From: Lachnospiraceae bacterium
GTDB taxonomy: Bacteria; Bacillota; Clostridia; Lachnospirales; Lachnospiraceae
Direction: 5' to 3'
Assembly (NCBI GenBank): GCA_009777715.1
Contig: WRLH01000024.1
Location: forward strand, 1 to 45,495
DNA length: 45,495 bases
The notes under the pieces were generated by a model. It was not told the DNA's origin, did no database searches, and worked only from the letters and a program-made list of their open reading frames with translations. How positions within the stretch are numbered: the stretch's first letter is position 1; every line of letters begins with the position of its first letter. The position numbers were made by a program, and so were the translations under genes. Positions 32,272-40,678 of the stretch are shown piece after piece.

Positions 32272-34632
32272 ATGATGATTGATTTTAATGATAATATTTT
32301 CCGCTTATCAACCAAAAAAACCAGTTATTGGTTTCAAATCACCGCTTTTGGCCATTTGGAGCATATTTATTATGGCAAAGCAATTCCGAATGACCAGCCA
32401 GCTTGCCCGCTCGTCCATAAGCGGACGGCGGAGCTTGGGAGCAGCGTCATGTATAAAGGAAATGCCGAGGCCGATTTTTATTGCCTTGACACTATGTGCC
32501 TTGAGTGGTCGGGGATTGGCAAGGGTGATTACCGTCATACCCCAGCCGAAATAAAAATGCCGGACGGGACTTTTACGGCTGACTTCATTTATCAAAGCCA
32601 TGTTATTACTGACGGTACTGTCAAGATGGAAACTTTGCCCGGCGCATACGGAAAAGAATCTGATTCCATCAAAACCTTAACCATTACAATGCTTGATGAA
32701 AGCAACAGCGTCAAGCTGTTATTATCCTATACGGTATTTTATGACACCAATGTCATAACGCGGCGGACCGTCCTGATCAATGAAAACAAAACCAGCCTCA
32801 CCATCCGCAAGCTGATGAGCTTGTCACTTGACCTTGCTAATGACAATTTCCGCTTAGTTACCTTTAACGGCGGCTGGATAAAGGAAGCCCACAAAAATGA
32901 ACGGCCGCTCTCTTACGGCATCCACCTTAATTCGTCAACCACCGGGGCAAGCAGTAACCGAAACAATCCGGGCTTTCTTCTTGCTTCCGCTAAGGCTTGT
33001 GAAAATCACGGCCATGTTTATGGCTTTAACTTAATTTACAGCGGCAATCATTATAGTGCAATTGAACTGTCGGGCCACAACCTTGTCCGCGTCCAAACCG
33101 GGATCAATCCTTATTGCTTTGAATGGACGTTAGCCGAAAATGAAAAATTCGAAACCCCGGAAGCGTTTTTTACTTTTTCCCCGGATGGTTTTAACGGCCT
33201 GTCCCACAACTTTCATGATTTTATCAATGCCCATATCGTAAGGGGTGATTGGCAAGGCAGGGAACGCCCGGTTCTCATTAATAACTGGGAAGCTTTTTTT
33301 TTCAAATTTACCCAAAATAAGCTTTTAAAGCTGGCAAAGCGGGCGAAAAATGCCGGGATTGAGTTATTTGTCCTTGATGATGGCTGGTTCGGAAAGCGGG
33401 ATAATGATAAAAGCGGATTGGGCGATTATCAAGTAAACAAGAAAAAATTCCCCCGCGGCCTTAAAGCATTCTCCAGCGCGATTAAAGGAATGGGGCTAAA
33501 ATTCGGCCTTTGGTTTGAGCCGGAAATGATTAATGAGGATAGCTTGCTTTACCGCTCCAACCCCGAATACGCCTTAACAACACCGGGGAAAACGGCGGCC
33601 CAGGGCCGGAATCAGCTGGTTTTAGACCTTGCCAACCGAAAAGTGCGTGATTATATCGTTGATAATGTCACCGCGATTCTTGATTCTTGCGATGTCGATT
33701 ATGTGAAGTGGGATTTTAACCGCCATTTAAGCGACGCTTGCTCGCAAACTCTAGAAAACCAAGGCCGTTTTTTCCACTCTTATATTTTGGGGTTATATGA
33801 GGTACTCGGCCGCATTTTTACCGAGCGTCCCCATATTTTGCTTGAAACCTGCTCAAGCGGCGGAAATCGCTTCGATGCCGGAATGCTTTGCTATTCGCCG
33901 CAGATTTGGGCGTCAGATAATACTGACCCGATTGAACGGCTGTTTATCCAAGGCGGGTTATCTTATCTTTATCCGCTTTCAACAATCGGCACCCATGTCT
34001 CGGAAGCTCCCCACCAGCAGACTTTGCGCGATACTCCGCTGGCGACCCGGTATAATGTCTCTTGTTTTGGCTGTTTGGGTTATGAGCTTGATCTAAAATA
34101 TCTTTCACGCCTTGAAATTAAGGAAATTAAGGAGCAAATTGCATTTTATAAGGATTATCGGCGCATTTTCCAATACGGCCGCTTTTACCGCAATGCCCCG
34201 GACAAAGACAACAAAGTCGTCTGGAATGTTGCCGAAGCGTCAGGCGAAATTTTACTGACTGGCTTTTTCCAGACCCAAGCCAAAGCCAGCGAGGGTTTTG
34301 ACCGCTTGAAATTGCTTGGCGTTACGGCTTCGGAAAAATATCTTTTAACAACCAGGCCGCAAAGCTTGTTTATTAAGCGGTTTGGCGGGCTGGTCAAGCA
34401 TATCCTGCCGATTACGCTTAACCCGGACGGGTTTATTTTGCGGCTGGTTAATAAATTCTATTCACTAAATGACTGTGCCGAAGAATACGAAGCTTATGGC
34501 GAAGTCCTTGCCGAGGGGATTTTACTTAATAATCAATTTGGCGGGACGCATTACAATAAAAATACGCGGCTGCTTGGTGATTTTGGGTCGAATTTGTATT
34601 TGACAAGGAGGAAAGATGGAAAAAAATTTTGA
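32272..34632 (+). CDS. GH36 alpha-galactosidase
   Basis: This 786-residue protein is a GH36 alpha-galactosidase, which removes terminal alpha-galactose from melibiose, raffinose and stachyose. It has the N-terminal beta-sandwich, a TIM barrel with FVLDDGWFGKRD near residue 365, the nucleophile in YVKWDFNRHLSD (Asp near 480), the LLETCSSGGNRFD motif near 522-534 and the acid/base Asp in SDNTDPIERL near 549. Length is typical. There is no signal peptide, so the sugar must be imported first. The start (ATG-ATG at 32272) follows GGAAAGG. The 3' end overlaps the transporter gene by 17 bases. Confidence 0.96.
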   Translation: MMIDFNDNIFRLSTKKTSYWFQITAFGHLEHIYYGKAIPNDQPACPLVHKRTAELGSSVMYKGNAEADFYCLDTMCLEWSGIGKGDYRHTPAEIKMPDGTFTADFIYQSHVITDGTVKMETLPGAYGKESDSIKTLTITMLDESNSVKLLLSYTVFYDTNVITRRTVLINENKTSLTIRKLMSLSLDLANDNFRLVTFNGGWIKEAHKNERPLSYGIHLNSSTTGASSNRNNPGFLLASAKACENHGHVYGFNLIYSGNHYSAIELSGHNLVRVQTGINPYCFEWTLAENEKFETPEAFFTFSPDGFNGLSHNFHDFINAHIVRGDWQGRERPVLINNWEAFFFKFTQNKLLKLAKRAKNAGIELFVLDDGWFGKRDNDKSGLGDYQVNKKKFPRGLKAFSSAIKGMGLKFGLWFEPEMINEDSLLYRSNPEYALTTPGKTAAQGRNQLVLDLANRKVRDYIVDNVTAILDSCDVDYVKWDFNRHLSDACSQTLENQGRFFHSYILGLYEVLGRIFTERPHILLETCSSGGNRFDAGMLCYSPQIWASDNTDPIERLFIQGGLSYLYPLSTIGTHVSEAPHQQTLRDTPLATRYNVSCFGCLGYELDLKYLSRLEIKEIKEQIAFYKDYRRIFQYGRFYRNAPDKDNKVVWNVAEASGEILLTGFFQTQAKASEGFDRLKLLGVTASEKYLLTTRPQSLFIKRFGGLVKHILPITLNPDGFILRLVNKFYSLNDCAEEYEAYGEVLAEGILLNNQFGGTHYNKNTRLLGDFGSNLYLTRRKDGKKF

Positions 34633-36007
34633 ACGGCGTAACCGCTATTGCTTTGGCCTTGGCACGGTCGGGCGGGATATGTTTTATACGATGGTGAGTA
34701 TGTACCTGCTCTTTTACATTACTGATGTCTTAACGGTCTCAAATTCAACTTTGCTTTTGATGACGAGTGTTTTTACCGCGCTAAGAATCTTTGACGCGGT
34801 CAATGACCCGATTATGGGCGTGCTTGTTGACAATACCCGCTCACGCTTCGGCAAATTCAAGCCGGGAATTTTAATCGGGGCGCTTTTAGGTGCGGCGGCA
34901 ATGCTTCTTTTATTTACTGACCTTGGACTGTCCGGGGCAGGTTATGTTGTTGTTTTTGCTGCTTGTTATCTGATCTGGGATATTTCTTTTGGCTTAAATG
35001 ACATCGCGTATTGGTCAATGCTTCCCGCCCTTTCAACTGACCAAAAGCAGCGTGAGAAAATTGGGGCTTTTGCCCGGATTTGTGCCAATATCGGTTTGTT
35101 TTCGATTGTTGTGTTAATTATTCCGCTGACCAATGCCCTTGGCGAGGCCACAGGAAGCCTTAAGCAGGGCTGGTTTTATTTTGCCATCATTATTATTGCC
35201 GTCATGCTTGGTTTTCAGGCCATTACTTTAATCGGGGTCAAAGAGCCAAAGGGTTATTTTAAAGAAGAAGAAAAGACTTCGCTTAAGGAAATGTTCCACG
35301 TTATTTTCAAAAATGACCAGCTATTATGGGTTGCGATTGCGCTGTCACTTTTTATGATTGGTTATATGACAACCACGTCATTTGGGGTTTATTATTTCAA
35401 ATATGCTTATGGTGATGAAAATATGTACTCCGCTTTTGCCGCAATCCTTGGGGTTTCACAGCTTTCTGCTTTAATTATTTTTACTTGGTTCAGTAAGCGT
35501 TTCAGCCGGAAAAAACTCTATACCGGCGCGACGATTACCGTTATGGCTGGGTATGTCATCTTCTTTTTTGCCCCCATTGAAATGCTTTTTATCAGTATCG
35601 CCGGGGTGCTTATCTTCGTTGGGCAAGCATTTATCCAGCTGTTAATGCTGATGTTCCTTGCAGATACGATTGAATACGGCCAATGGAAGCTTAAGCGGCG
35701 TAATGAAAGCGTTACTTTTTCGGTCCAGCCTTTTATTAACAAAATCGGCGGGGCGATGGCTAACGGCGTTGTAGGTTTAACGCTTTACTTTTCCGGAATC
35801 AACGCTGCCGAATCGGCGGCCTTTGTCACCCCCAGAGGGATTATGATGCTAAAGTTTTCAATGTTCATTATTCCGCTCTTTGCTATTTTGGCCGGGTATA
35901 TTATTTATATGAAGAAATACCGGATTGATGAGGCGCGGCATAAGGAGCTTTTGGACGAATTGAAAAAGCGCGGGGACATTATAGCGCCGCCCGGCAGCGG
36001 AGCATAA
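34616..36007 (+). CDS. GPH-family sugar:cation symporter (MelB-like)
   Basis: This 463-residue protein has twelve membrane segments and the GPH signature near the N-terminus (GTVGRDMFYTMVSMYLLFY; DAVNDPIMGVLVDNTRSRFG at about residues 61-80, the cation-binding and loop region). It most likely imports alpha-galactosides or alpha-glucosides together with Na+ or H+. The start at 34616 follows AAGGAGG and lies inside the end of the alpha-galactosidase gene, so translation is probably coupled. Both hydrolases lack secretion signals, which fits uptake of intact oligosaccharide. The exact sugar cannot be read from sequence. Confidence 0.93.
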   Translation: MEKNFERRNRYCFGLGTVGRDMFYTMVSMYLLFYITDVLTVSNSTLLLMTSVFTALRIFDAVNDPIMGVLVDNTRSRFGKFKPGILIGALLGAAAMLLLFTDLGLSGAGYVVVFAACYLIWDISFGLNDIAYWSMLPALSTDQKQREKIGAFARICANIGLFSIVVLIIPLTNALGEATGSLKQGWFYFAIIIIAVMLGFQAITLIGVKEPKGYFKEEEKTSLKEMFHVIFKNDQLLWVAIALSLFMIGYMTTTSFGVYYFKYAYGDENMYSAFAAILGVSQLSALIIFTWFSKRFSRKKLYTGATITVMAGYVIFFFAPIEMLFISIAGVLIFVGQAFIQLLMLMFLADTIEYGQWKLKRRNESVTFSVQPFINKIGGAMANGVVGLTLYFSGINAAESAAFVTPRGIMMLKFSMFIIPLFAILAGYIIYMKKYRIDEARHKELLDELKKRGDIIAPPGSGA

Positions 36008-36139
36008 AGGGGTCTACACATCTGCTTTGTTCTATGGGAAATCGTTGCACCGCCCGGTTCTCCTTAATCTGCGTTTGGACAGGCACATTTTTTTGCTTTC
36101 GGCATACTATACAACATCAAAGATAAGGATTGGTGCTGT

Positions 36140-36823
36140 ATGAGACATAAAATAATAACAAAAGCAAGCGCATTGCTCTTTAGCAGTTTACTAGTATTCA
36201 GCTCCTTTGTCGGCTGCGGCAATGAAGCTAAGGAAAGCAGTTTAAGCACAAGCAATAAAATGACAAAAGTTACTTTAAACGAAGTGGCGCATTCAATCTT
36301 TTACGCGCCAATGTATGTGGCAATCGAAGCAGGTTATTTCGCCGAAGAAGGCATTGAACTTACCCTAGTAACTGGTTTTGGCGCGGACAAAACGATGACG
36401 GCAGTCTTAACCGATGAAGCCGACATCGGTTTTATGGGGAGCGAAGCTTCTATTTATACCTATCTTGGCGGCGCAAATGACAAGGTCGTCAATTTTGCCC
36501 AGCTGACCCAGCGGGCCGGAAACTTCCTTGTCGCAAGAGAGCCAATCGCTGATTTTACTTGGGATATGCTGGCGGGCAAGGATATCATCGGCGGCCGGGC
36601 CGGGGGAATGCCCCAAATGGTCTTTGAATTTATTTTGAAAAAAAATGGCCTCGACCCGGAAACTGACATGAACATTGACCAAGGGATTGATTTTGGCTTA
36701 ACCGCCGCCGCCTTTTCCAGCGGGCAAGCCGACTTTACGGTTGTGAAGCATGATTTACTACACCTTTTAAGATCTACTAAGGCAATTATTTATCGTGCCA
36801 AGTTTTTCATATGCCAAGAATAA
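36140..36823 (+). pseudogene. Truncated ABC-transporter substrate-binding lipoprotein (NMT1/SsuA-like)
   Basis: The first ~200 residues read as a lipoprotein of the NMT1/THI5/SsuA-type solute-binding group: signal peptide with lipobox FVGC (Cys near residue 27), then MTKVTLNEVAHSIFYAPMYV and AIEAGYFAEEGIELTLVTGF, and GGRAGGMPQMVFEFILKKNG near 153-172. Members usually have about 320-350 residues. Here the family sequence stops after SGQADFTV (about 36740) and is replaced by 26 unrelated residues before a stop. The second lobe is missing, so the protein is probably non-functional. The break coincides with the start of prophage genes, which suggests integration into this gene. Permease and ATPase genes are not in the window. 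Confidence 0.78.
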
Positions 36824-37001
36824 CATCGGCCGATATGCCTACCGCCTTGCAAATTTTAATTACTGACTCAATAGATGGGGTTATTTTGCCATTTTCCCAC
36901 CGGCTTACATCTTTCTGGCGGACTCCTATTAGCATTGCAAAATCAGCTTGCTTTAACCCTCGGTCTTTTCTTGCTTTCTTAATATTTTCGGCAATATTCA
37001 T
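36807..37001 (-). CDS. Small XRE-family regulator
   Basis: This 64-residue protein is a single helix-turn-helix domain of the XRE/Cro type (IKKARKDRGLKQADFAMLIG, then VRQKDVSRWENGKITPSIES). It starts at ATG 37001 with AGAGGT upstream and overlaps the stop of a 30-residue membrane peptide gene by one base (TAATG), so the two are probably coupled. Its 3' end overlaps the end of the truncated solute-binding gene on the other strand by 17 bases. It may regulate the neighbouring small genes or be a remnant of prophage control. Confidence 0.85.
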   Translation of the reverse strand: MNIAENIKKARKDRGLKQADFAMLIGVRQKDVSRWENGKITPSIESVIKICKAVGISADVILGI

Positions 37002-37093
37002 TAAGACCTCTTTTCCCTGTGCCTAATTACCAATGACAAGCACAGCTTTGCCAATCCTATTGCTATAAAGAAAATTCCTAAATACCATAACAT
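37001..37093 (-). CDS. 30-residue membrane peptide upstream of XRE gene
   Basis: The frame reads MLWYLGIFFIAIGLAKLCLS and ends in a basic tail (IRHREKRS). It is one hydrophobic helix with positive charges after it. The stop TAA shares a base with the ATG of the XRE gene. The ribosome binding site is weak. It is either a small membrane protein paired with the regulator or a leader that couples translation. Function is unknown. Confidence 0.5.
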   Translation of the reverse strand: MLWYLGIFFIAIGLAKLCLSLVIRHREKRS

Positions 37094-37129
37094 ATACTTT
37101 ACACGACATATGGGGTGTGTTATTATTTT

Positions 37130-37163
37130 AGTAGGCGGAGGGCTTTCGCCCTCGCTGCCTACT
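37130..37163. other. Strong hairpin between the small membrane genes
   Basis: AGTAGGCGGAGGGC 37130-37143 pairs with GCCCTCGCTGCCTACT 37148-37163 around a TTTC loop, with one two-base bulge. The stop codon of the 39-residue peptide (37159-37161) lies in one arm. No U-run follows on either strand, so it may protect a 3' end or attenuate rather than terminate by itself. Confidence 0.6.
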
Positions 37164-37278
37164 CGGTCAATTTGCTTATCAGGATAAGCATTATGCCGAT
37201 GATTAAGTCTATAAGTGCGGTCGTGACCAGCGGTTTCCACTCTATAGGCTTTTTCTTTTGCTTCTTTTTTCTTCCCAT
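37159..37278 (-). CDS. 39-residue basic membrane peptide, toxin candidate
   Basis: The frame reads MGRKKKQKKKPIEWKPLVTT and continues ALIDLIIGIMLILISKLTE: a very basic start and one membrane helix. It has a strong ribosome binding site (AAAGGAGG, ATG 37278) and ends in a stable hairpin. Small peptides of this plan act as type I toxins or membrane effectors in Firmicutes, but no antisense promoter is obvious here. It lies between the endolysin terminator and the XRE unit at the prophage end. It was too short to appear as a routine gene call, and I cannot assign a family. Confidence 0.65.
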   Translation of the reverse strand: MGRKKKQKKKPIEWKPLVTTALIDLIIGIMLILISKLTE

Positions 37279-37389
37279 ATGTCTACCTCCTTTCTAATTC
37301 TAATTATATACTACTTGTGGTATGTTGTCAATACTTTTTTTAAATTTTCTTTAATTTTTTTTCTATTTATTTCTGCTCTTTTTCATATG

Positions 37390-37430
37390 AAAATCCCCAT
37401 CGCCCAATAAGCAGCGACAGGGATTTTATT
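37390..37430 (-). terminator. Terminator after the endolysin gene
   Basis: AAAATCCC 37390-37397 pairs with GGGATTTT 37420-37427, and ATCGC/GCGAC extends the stem with a mismatch. On the minus strand the stem ends in AAAATCCC...GGGATTTTC, which is the expected 3' end of the prophage late transcript, 41 bases after the lysozyme stop. Confidence 0.75.
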
Positions 37431-37470
37431 AAGGGGAGAAGTTTTTAGCATAGCCATTAAACTAATAAAT

Positions 37471-38172
37471 TTATCCTGCCAAAGCCGCCTTCGTCTTTGC
37501 CCCGACAAGCCCATCGACCACAAGGCGGTGGTTTTTCTGGAACGTGAGAACTGCGTCATCAGTCCTCGCCCCCCAGATGCCATCAACCACCAAGGGATAT
37601 CCGAGGCCATTCAATTGCCATTGAAGCCACATGACTTCTTGTTTTGGGCTTCCTTTGCGGATTGTGCTGCTTGGCATAGCGTAAGGGTTTTTACCGCCCT
37701 GCATGGGCGAATCAGCCGGGGAAAGGAATAATGCCCTTTCGGCTTCCCTGCGCCGGACTAGCCCAGCAAGGACTATGCCGCCGCCTTTGTTGTACGCCGG
37801 GAGCTTGTCCGCAATGACAGCTTTGGAGCGAGTGCCGTTTTGCGTCAGCTGGTTAATCGAGCCGACATTATATGCGAAAGAGACCATCGCGTCAAATTCG
37901 TTTTGCATCCAATTGTAAATGCCTAGATAATCTACCATCACGCCGCTTACTCTGGCGGACAGGCACAGGCTTTCAAACCTTGCCAAGTCATGGGATTTCC
38001 ATGCTTGCGCTTCCTTGACGGTACATTTGTCGCCTTGCTTTATTTTTTGACCACTTGGGTATCTAGTAGTTCCGAATCCAATAGTCCATACTTTAGCAGG
38101 GCAAAGATACGCTTCGCCGCGATAACCCTCAAATTGCGTAATCAAGTCAATCCCTTTCTGTGATATCTTCAT
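37471..38172 (-). CDS. Phage endolysin, GH24 lysozyme with peptidoglycan-binding domain
   Basis: This 233-residue protein is a two-domain endolysin. The N-terminal GH24 domain has catalytic Glu15 in QFEGYRGEAYLC and Thr30 in VWTIGFGTT; the position of the T4 lysozyme Asp20 is Cys24, a variant seen in other members of the family. The C-terminal part (about 165-232, VMWLQWQLNGLGYPLVVDGI and WGARTDDAVLTFQKNHR) is a PG_binding_1 domain. There is no signal peptide, so release would depend on a holin. The start is ATG 38172, after GAGAGGAG; the longer frame overlaps the upstream gene. Confidence 0.95.
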   Translation of the reverse strand: MKISQKGIDLITQFEGYRGEAYLCPAKVWTIGFGTTRYPSGQKIKQGDKCTVKEAQAWKSHDLARFESLCLSARVSGVMVDYLGIYNWMQNEFDAMVSFAYNVGSINQLTQNGTRSKAVIADKLPAYNKGGGIVLAGLVRRREAERALFLSPADSPMQGGKNPYAMPSSTIRKGSPKQEVMWLQWQLNGLGYPLVVDGIWGARTDDAVLTFQKNHRLVVDGLVGAKTKAALAG

Positions 38173-38470
38173 TCCCAAACTCCTCTCTTTCTTCTGCCCG
38201 CTTATTTTTTTCCTCGTGGTATTTCCCAAACCTTGCCGAAATAAGATAACTTAAAATGACCGCTATTATTGATACAATAAGCGTAGTAGCGATATCCTGC
38301 TGTTTATCTTGGATAATACAGATTGTGACCATTCCCATCGCCCACAACAGGACAATGACGACTAAGATCTTGCTTGTCTCTAAACGCTTTTTCTTTGGCC
38401 TGTTTCCGTAAGCCCGCGCCCTTAACTTGGCGTAGTCCCGGCTCGTGAGCGTGATTTCTTTTCTTTTCAT
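38147..38470 (-). CDS. Two-helix membrane protein of the lysis cassette
   Basis: This 107-residue protein has two membrane helices (about residues 32-52 ILVVIVLLWAMGMVTICII and 59-79 IATTLIVSIIAVILSYLIS) and a charged C-terminus (HEEKNKRAEEREEFG). It starts at ATG 38470 after GAGGTGG and overlaps the endolysin start by 26 bases. Size, topology and position directly before the endolysin suggest a holin or an accessory to it. No family was recognised. Confidence 0.65.
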   Translation of the reverse strand: MKRKEITLTSRDYAKLRARAYGNRPKKKRLETSKILVVIVLLWAMGMVTICIIQDKQQDIATTLIVSIIAVILSYLISARFGKYHEEKNKRAEEREEFGNEDITERD

Positions 38471-38480
38471 ATGTACCACC

Positions 38481-38816
38481 TCACGGCGAACTTTCCATGT
38501 CGAGAATTTTGTTGTACAAATCCTTCGCAACATCGTTCCCGCCCAAATCGGAATACGCCTTATATACCTTCCGGATTGATTCTTTCGCATAAATGGGGCA
38601 ATTCCCCCGCTCATTATACTTGTTAAAATTGCTGATGATGTTTTCCCTTAGAAGCGCGACAACACCCTCGGCGATGGCGGCGTTCTGCTTCTGGTAAAGA
38701 TTGAGCCTTTTTGTGAATATCCTAAGGCATAAACAAGCGGCCGTGCTTATCCCGGCAAATAGCCATTCCATTAAATGGTTCATTATAAATTCTAAAATCA
38801 GCATATTTTTTACCAT
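38481..38816 (-). CDS. Holin-like phage membrane protein
   Basis: This 111-residue protein has one N-terminal membrane helix (LMEWLFAGISTAACLCLRI) followed by a helical soluble part with a conserved-looking stretch ERGNCPIYAKESIRKVYKAY seen in proteins of Clostridia phage lysis cassettes (from memory; name of the family not certain). It starts immediately after the stop of the preceding gene (TAG-ATG). It is the first membrane gene of the lysis module and is a holin candidate. The alternative is a small structural or spanin-like protein. Confidence 0.6.
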   Translation of the reverse strand: MVKNMLILEFIMNHLMEWLFAGISTAACLCLRIFTKRLNLYQKQNAAIAEGVVALLRENIISNFNKYNERGNCPIYAKESIRKVYKAYSDLGGNDVAKDLYNKILDMESSP

Positions 38817-39116
38817 CTACGGCATGACCGCATCCTTTATGTCGCCTACCTCTGTTTCAATGTGTGCAAGCTCGTCCTTTATTTCTTCCAATGCTTCCAT
38901 GACCGGGCTTAAACCGAAATCCTCCGGCGGCTCTGGCTCTGGGCGGCTGACAAACTCTAATTCCTCTTCGTTTACCCAGCCAGTCACCATTTCGCCAGCC
39001 CCAAGATAATACTTAGTTTTTTCATGGACAAGACTGCTTTCCAAGACAGCTTGCGCGACCCCAATGAAGCCAGTCTCGATGATTTTTAACTCGTCACCTA
39101 ATTCAAATTTTTTCAT
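38817..39116 (-). CDS. Small hypothetical phage protein with acidic coiled C-terminus
   Basis: This 99-residue protein is not recognised. It has an SH3-like beginning (FELGDELKIIETGFIGVAQA) and an acidic proline-rich centre (PEPEPPEDFGL), then a helical tail rich in Glu. It starts at ATG 39116 with AAAGGAG upstream; a longer frame to 39149 overlaps the previous gene. It lies between the fibre-type gene and the holin-like gene, so it may be a minor tail or lysis accessory. Confidence 0.6.
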   Translation of the reverse strand: MKKFELGDELKIIETGFIGVAQAVLESSLVHEKTKYYLGAGEMVTGWVNEEELEFVSRPEPEPPEDFGLSPVMEALEEIKDELAHIETEVGDIKDAVMP

Positions 39117-39133
39117 TCCGTTAAGCTCCTTTC

Positions 39134-39925
39134 TTAGGCAAGTTCCCATGTCGTGATTGTCACAATGACCTCGCTATACACATTCATCGTGCTGCCTGTC
39201 CCATAATTGCCCGCATTAATCCTGGCCGGGGCGTTAGATGCCGTAAGAATACCAGCCGATGAATCATAATTCATGTTATATATGCCCGGCCCTGCCTCCG
39301 CCAATCTGCCGTTGCCGACAAAATTATCAAATCTTGTGATTGCCTGTATGTTTTTTGCAACCGTAAGATTTTGGTAATTGGGGATGCTTGACAAATCGAC
39401 CATAATCTCGCCAACATTAGTTGCCGTAGTGTTAGTTGCATTGCTGGTTACTCCAAATTGCCGGATAAGGGCAATGGTAACCACCCTCTTTACCATCTGC
39501 CATGACTTGGAAGATACCGATATCTTTTTAATTTCCCCATACCCCACGATTACTTTTTCCCTGTCTGCTTCCAAAACTGAAGCGAGGCCGACCGTGTACT
39601 CATTTTTCCCCATGACGCAAAATGCAGTTTGCCCGGCCACCATGTTTTGCACGATTGGCGGCAGGCCCGGCTGAGATAACTCCACGCTTGCGGACTGCTG
39701 CCCGGGGTCGGTGCTTGTGCAAATTATTATGGCTTCCATCAGCTTATCCATCTGCCCACCTTCTAAAATTGCATTATATAGCTCTTTTAACCCATCTTGC
39801 ATATTATCGCTTTCCATTTTTGTGCCTGATTTGTCAAAAGCGACTATTTCGGCCGCTGTATGCGGCAAATATACGTTCCCTTTTTCATCTTGGATCTGCA
39901 TTTTATTTACTGTTATTGCTGACAT
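39134..39925 (-). CDS. Hypothetical phage tail/fibre protein
   Basis: This 263-residue protein follows the collagen-like fibre gene by 12 bases and starts at 39925 after AAAGGAGG. The N-terminus (MSAITVNKMQIQDEKGNVYL and PHTAAEIVAFDK) resembles the tail-fibre 'phage-type attachment' beginnings often seen in Clostridia prophages; the remainder is beta-rich with no recognised catalytic motif. A receptor-binding or fibre-cap role is inferred from position. Confidence 0.65.
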   Translation of the reverse strand: MSAITVNKMQIQDEKGNVYLPHTAAEIVAFDKSGTKMESDNMQDGLKELYNAILEGGQMDKLMEAIIICTSTDPGQQSASVELSQPGLPPIVQNMVAGQTAFCVMGKNEYTVGLASVLEADREKVIVGYGEIKKISVSSKSWQMVKRVVTIALIRQFGVTSNATNTTATNVGEIMVDLSSIPNYQNLTVAKNIQAITRFDNFVGNGRLAEAGPGIYNMNYDSSAGILTASNAPARINAGNYGTGSTMNVYSEVIVTITTWELA

Positions 39926-39937
39926 TGAAAGCCTCCT

Positions 39938-40669
39938 TTACATTTTCTTAAAAAACAAACTTATGTTGGCGGCAATGGCATAAGCCGTCCCAAACTTTAT
40001 GGCGTCTGCGGCAACCCCCGGAGTTCCTTGCGGCCCTTGCGGCCCGGTTGCGCCTTGCGGCCCTTGAGGGCCAGCCACGCCCCGCTCACCCGGCGGCCCG
40101 GCATCGCCTTTCGCGCCATCTTTGCCGGGCAGCCCTTGTAGCCCGGCATTCCCCGGCGGTCCTTGCAATCCTTGAGGGCCCCTTTCTCCCTGCCCGCCCT
40201 GCGGGCCTTGTATGCCCTGCTCACCCGGCGGCCCTTGCAATCCTTGAGGGCCGGACAAGTCTGCAACAAACTCAAATCCTTCATTGCCTTTAATGAAAAT
40301 TTTTGAATTATCCGGATCATTTACATCGGCTTCTATAAGGACGAATTGCCCAAACCATACTTCGGGATTAGTAAAATCGGCTTCCATTGCCCTAATTGAT
40401 GAATATATTTTTGCTATGCGGAATGGGTCGCCCTTTTCGCCCTGTATTCCCTGCTGCCCCTGCGGGCCTTGTATGCCCTGCTCACCCGGTGGCCCTTGCA
40501 ATCCTTGCGGCCCGGGAGTCAATTCTATCTCATTTATTACTTGGATTAAATTTTTGCCGTCAGGGAAAATTAAAGCGTAAGGAGTGGTATATGGGTCTAC
40601 TTCAGCTATTGCCTCGCCAGTTTCCGGATTCAGCAGAATGACACGCGCTTTAAAATTTTCATATTGCAT
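39938..40669 (-). CDS. Collagen-like tail fibre protein
   Basis: This 243-residue protein has an N-terminal domain (about 1-50) and two blocks of Gly-X-Y collagen repeats (about 52-80 and 138-225: [20 protein letters not shown] and similar), separated by a folded segment of about 55 residues and closed by a short hydrophobic tail. Such collagen-like stretches are common in phage tail fibres, where they form trimeric rods. The DNA of the two blocks is itself repetitive. The start at 40669 follows AGGGGGC. The role as a fibre shaft is inferred. Confidence 0.85.
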   Translation of the reverse strand: MQYENFKARVILLNPETGEAIAEVDPYTTPYALIFPDGKNLIQVINEIELTPGPQGLQGPPGEQGIQGPQGQQGIQGEKGDPFRIAKIYSSIRAMEADFTNPEVWFGQFVLIEADVNDPDNSKIFIKGNEGFEFVADLSGPQGLQGPPGEQGIQGPQGGQGERGPQGLQGPPGNAGLQGLPGKDGAKGDAGPPGERGVAGPQGPQGATGPQGPQGTPGVAADAIKFGTAYAIAANISLFFKKM

Positions 40670-40678
40670 GGCTGCCCC

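Noticed and set aside
37130-37163. Intrinsic terminator between the small membrane genes
   Set aside because: The stem is strong but no U-run follows on either strand.
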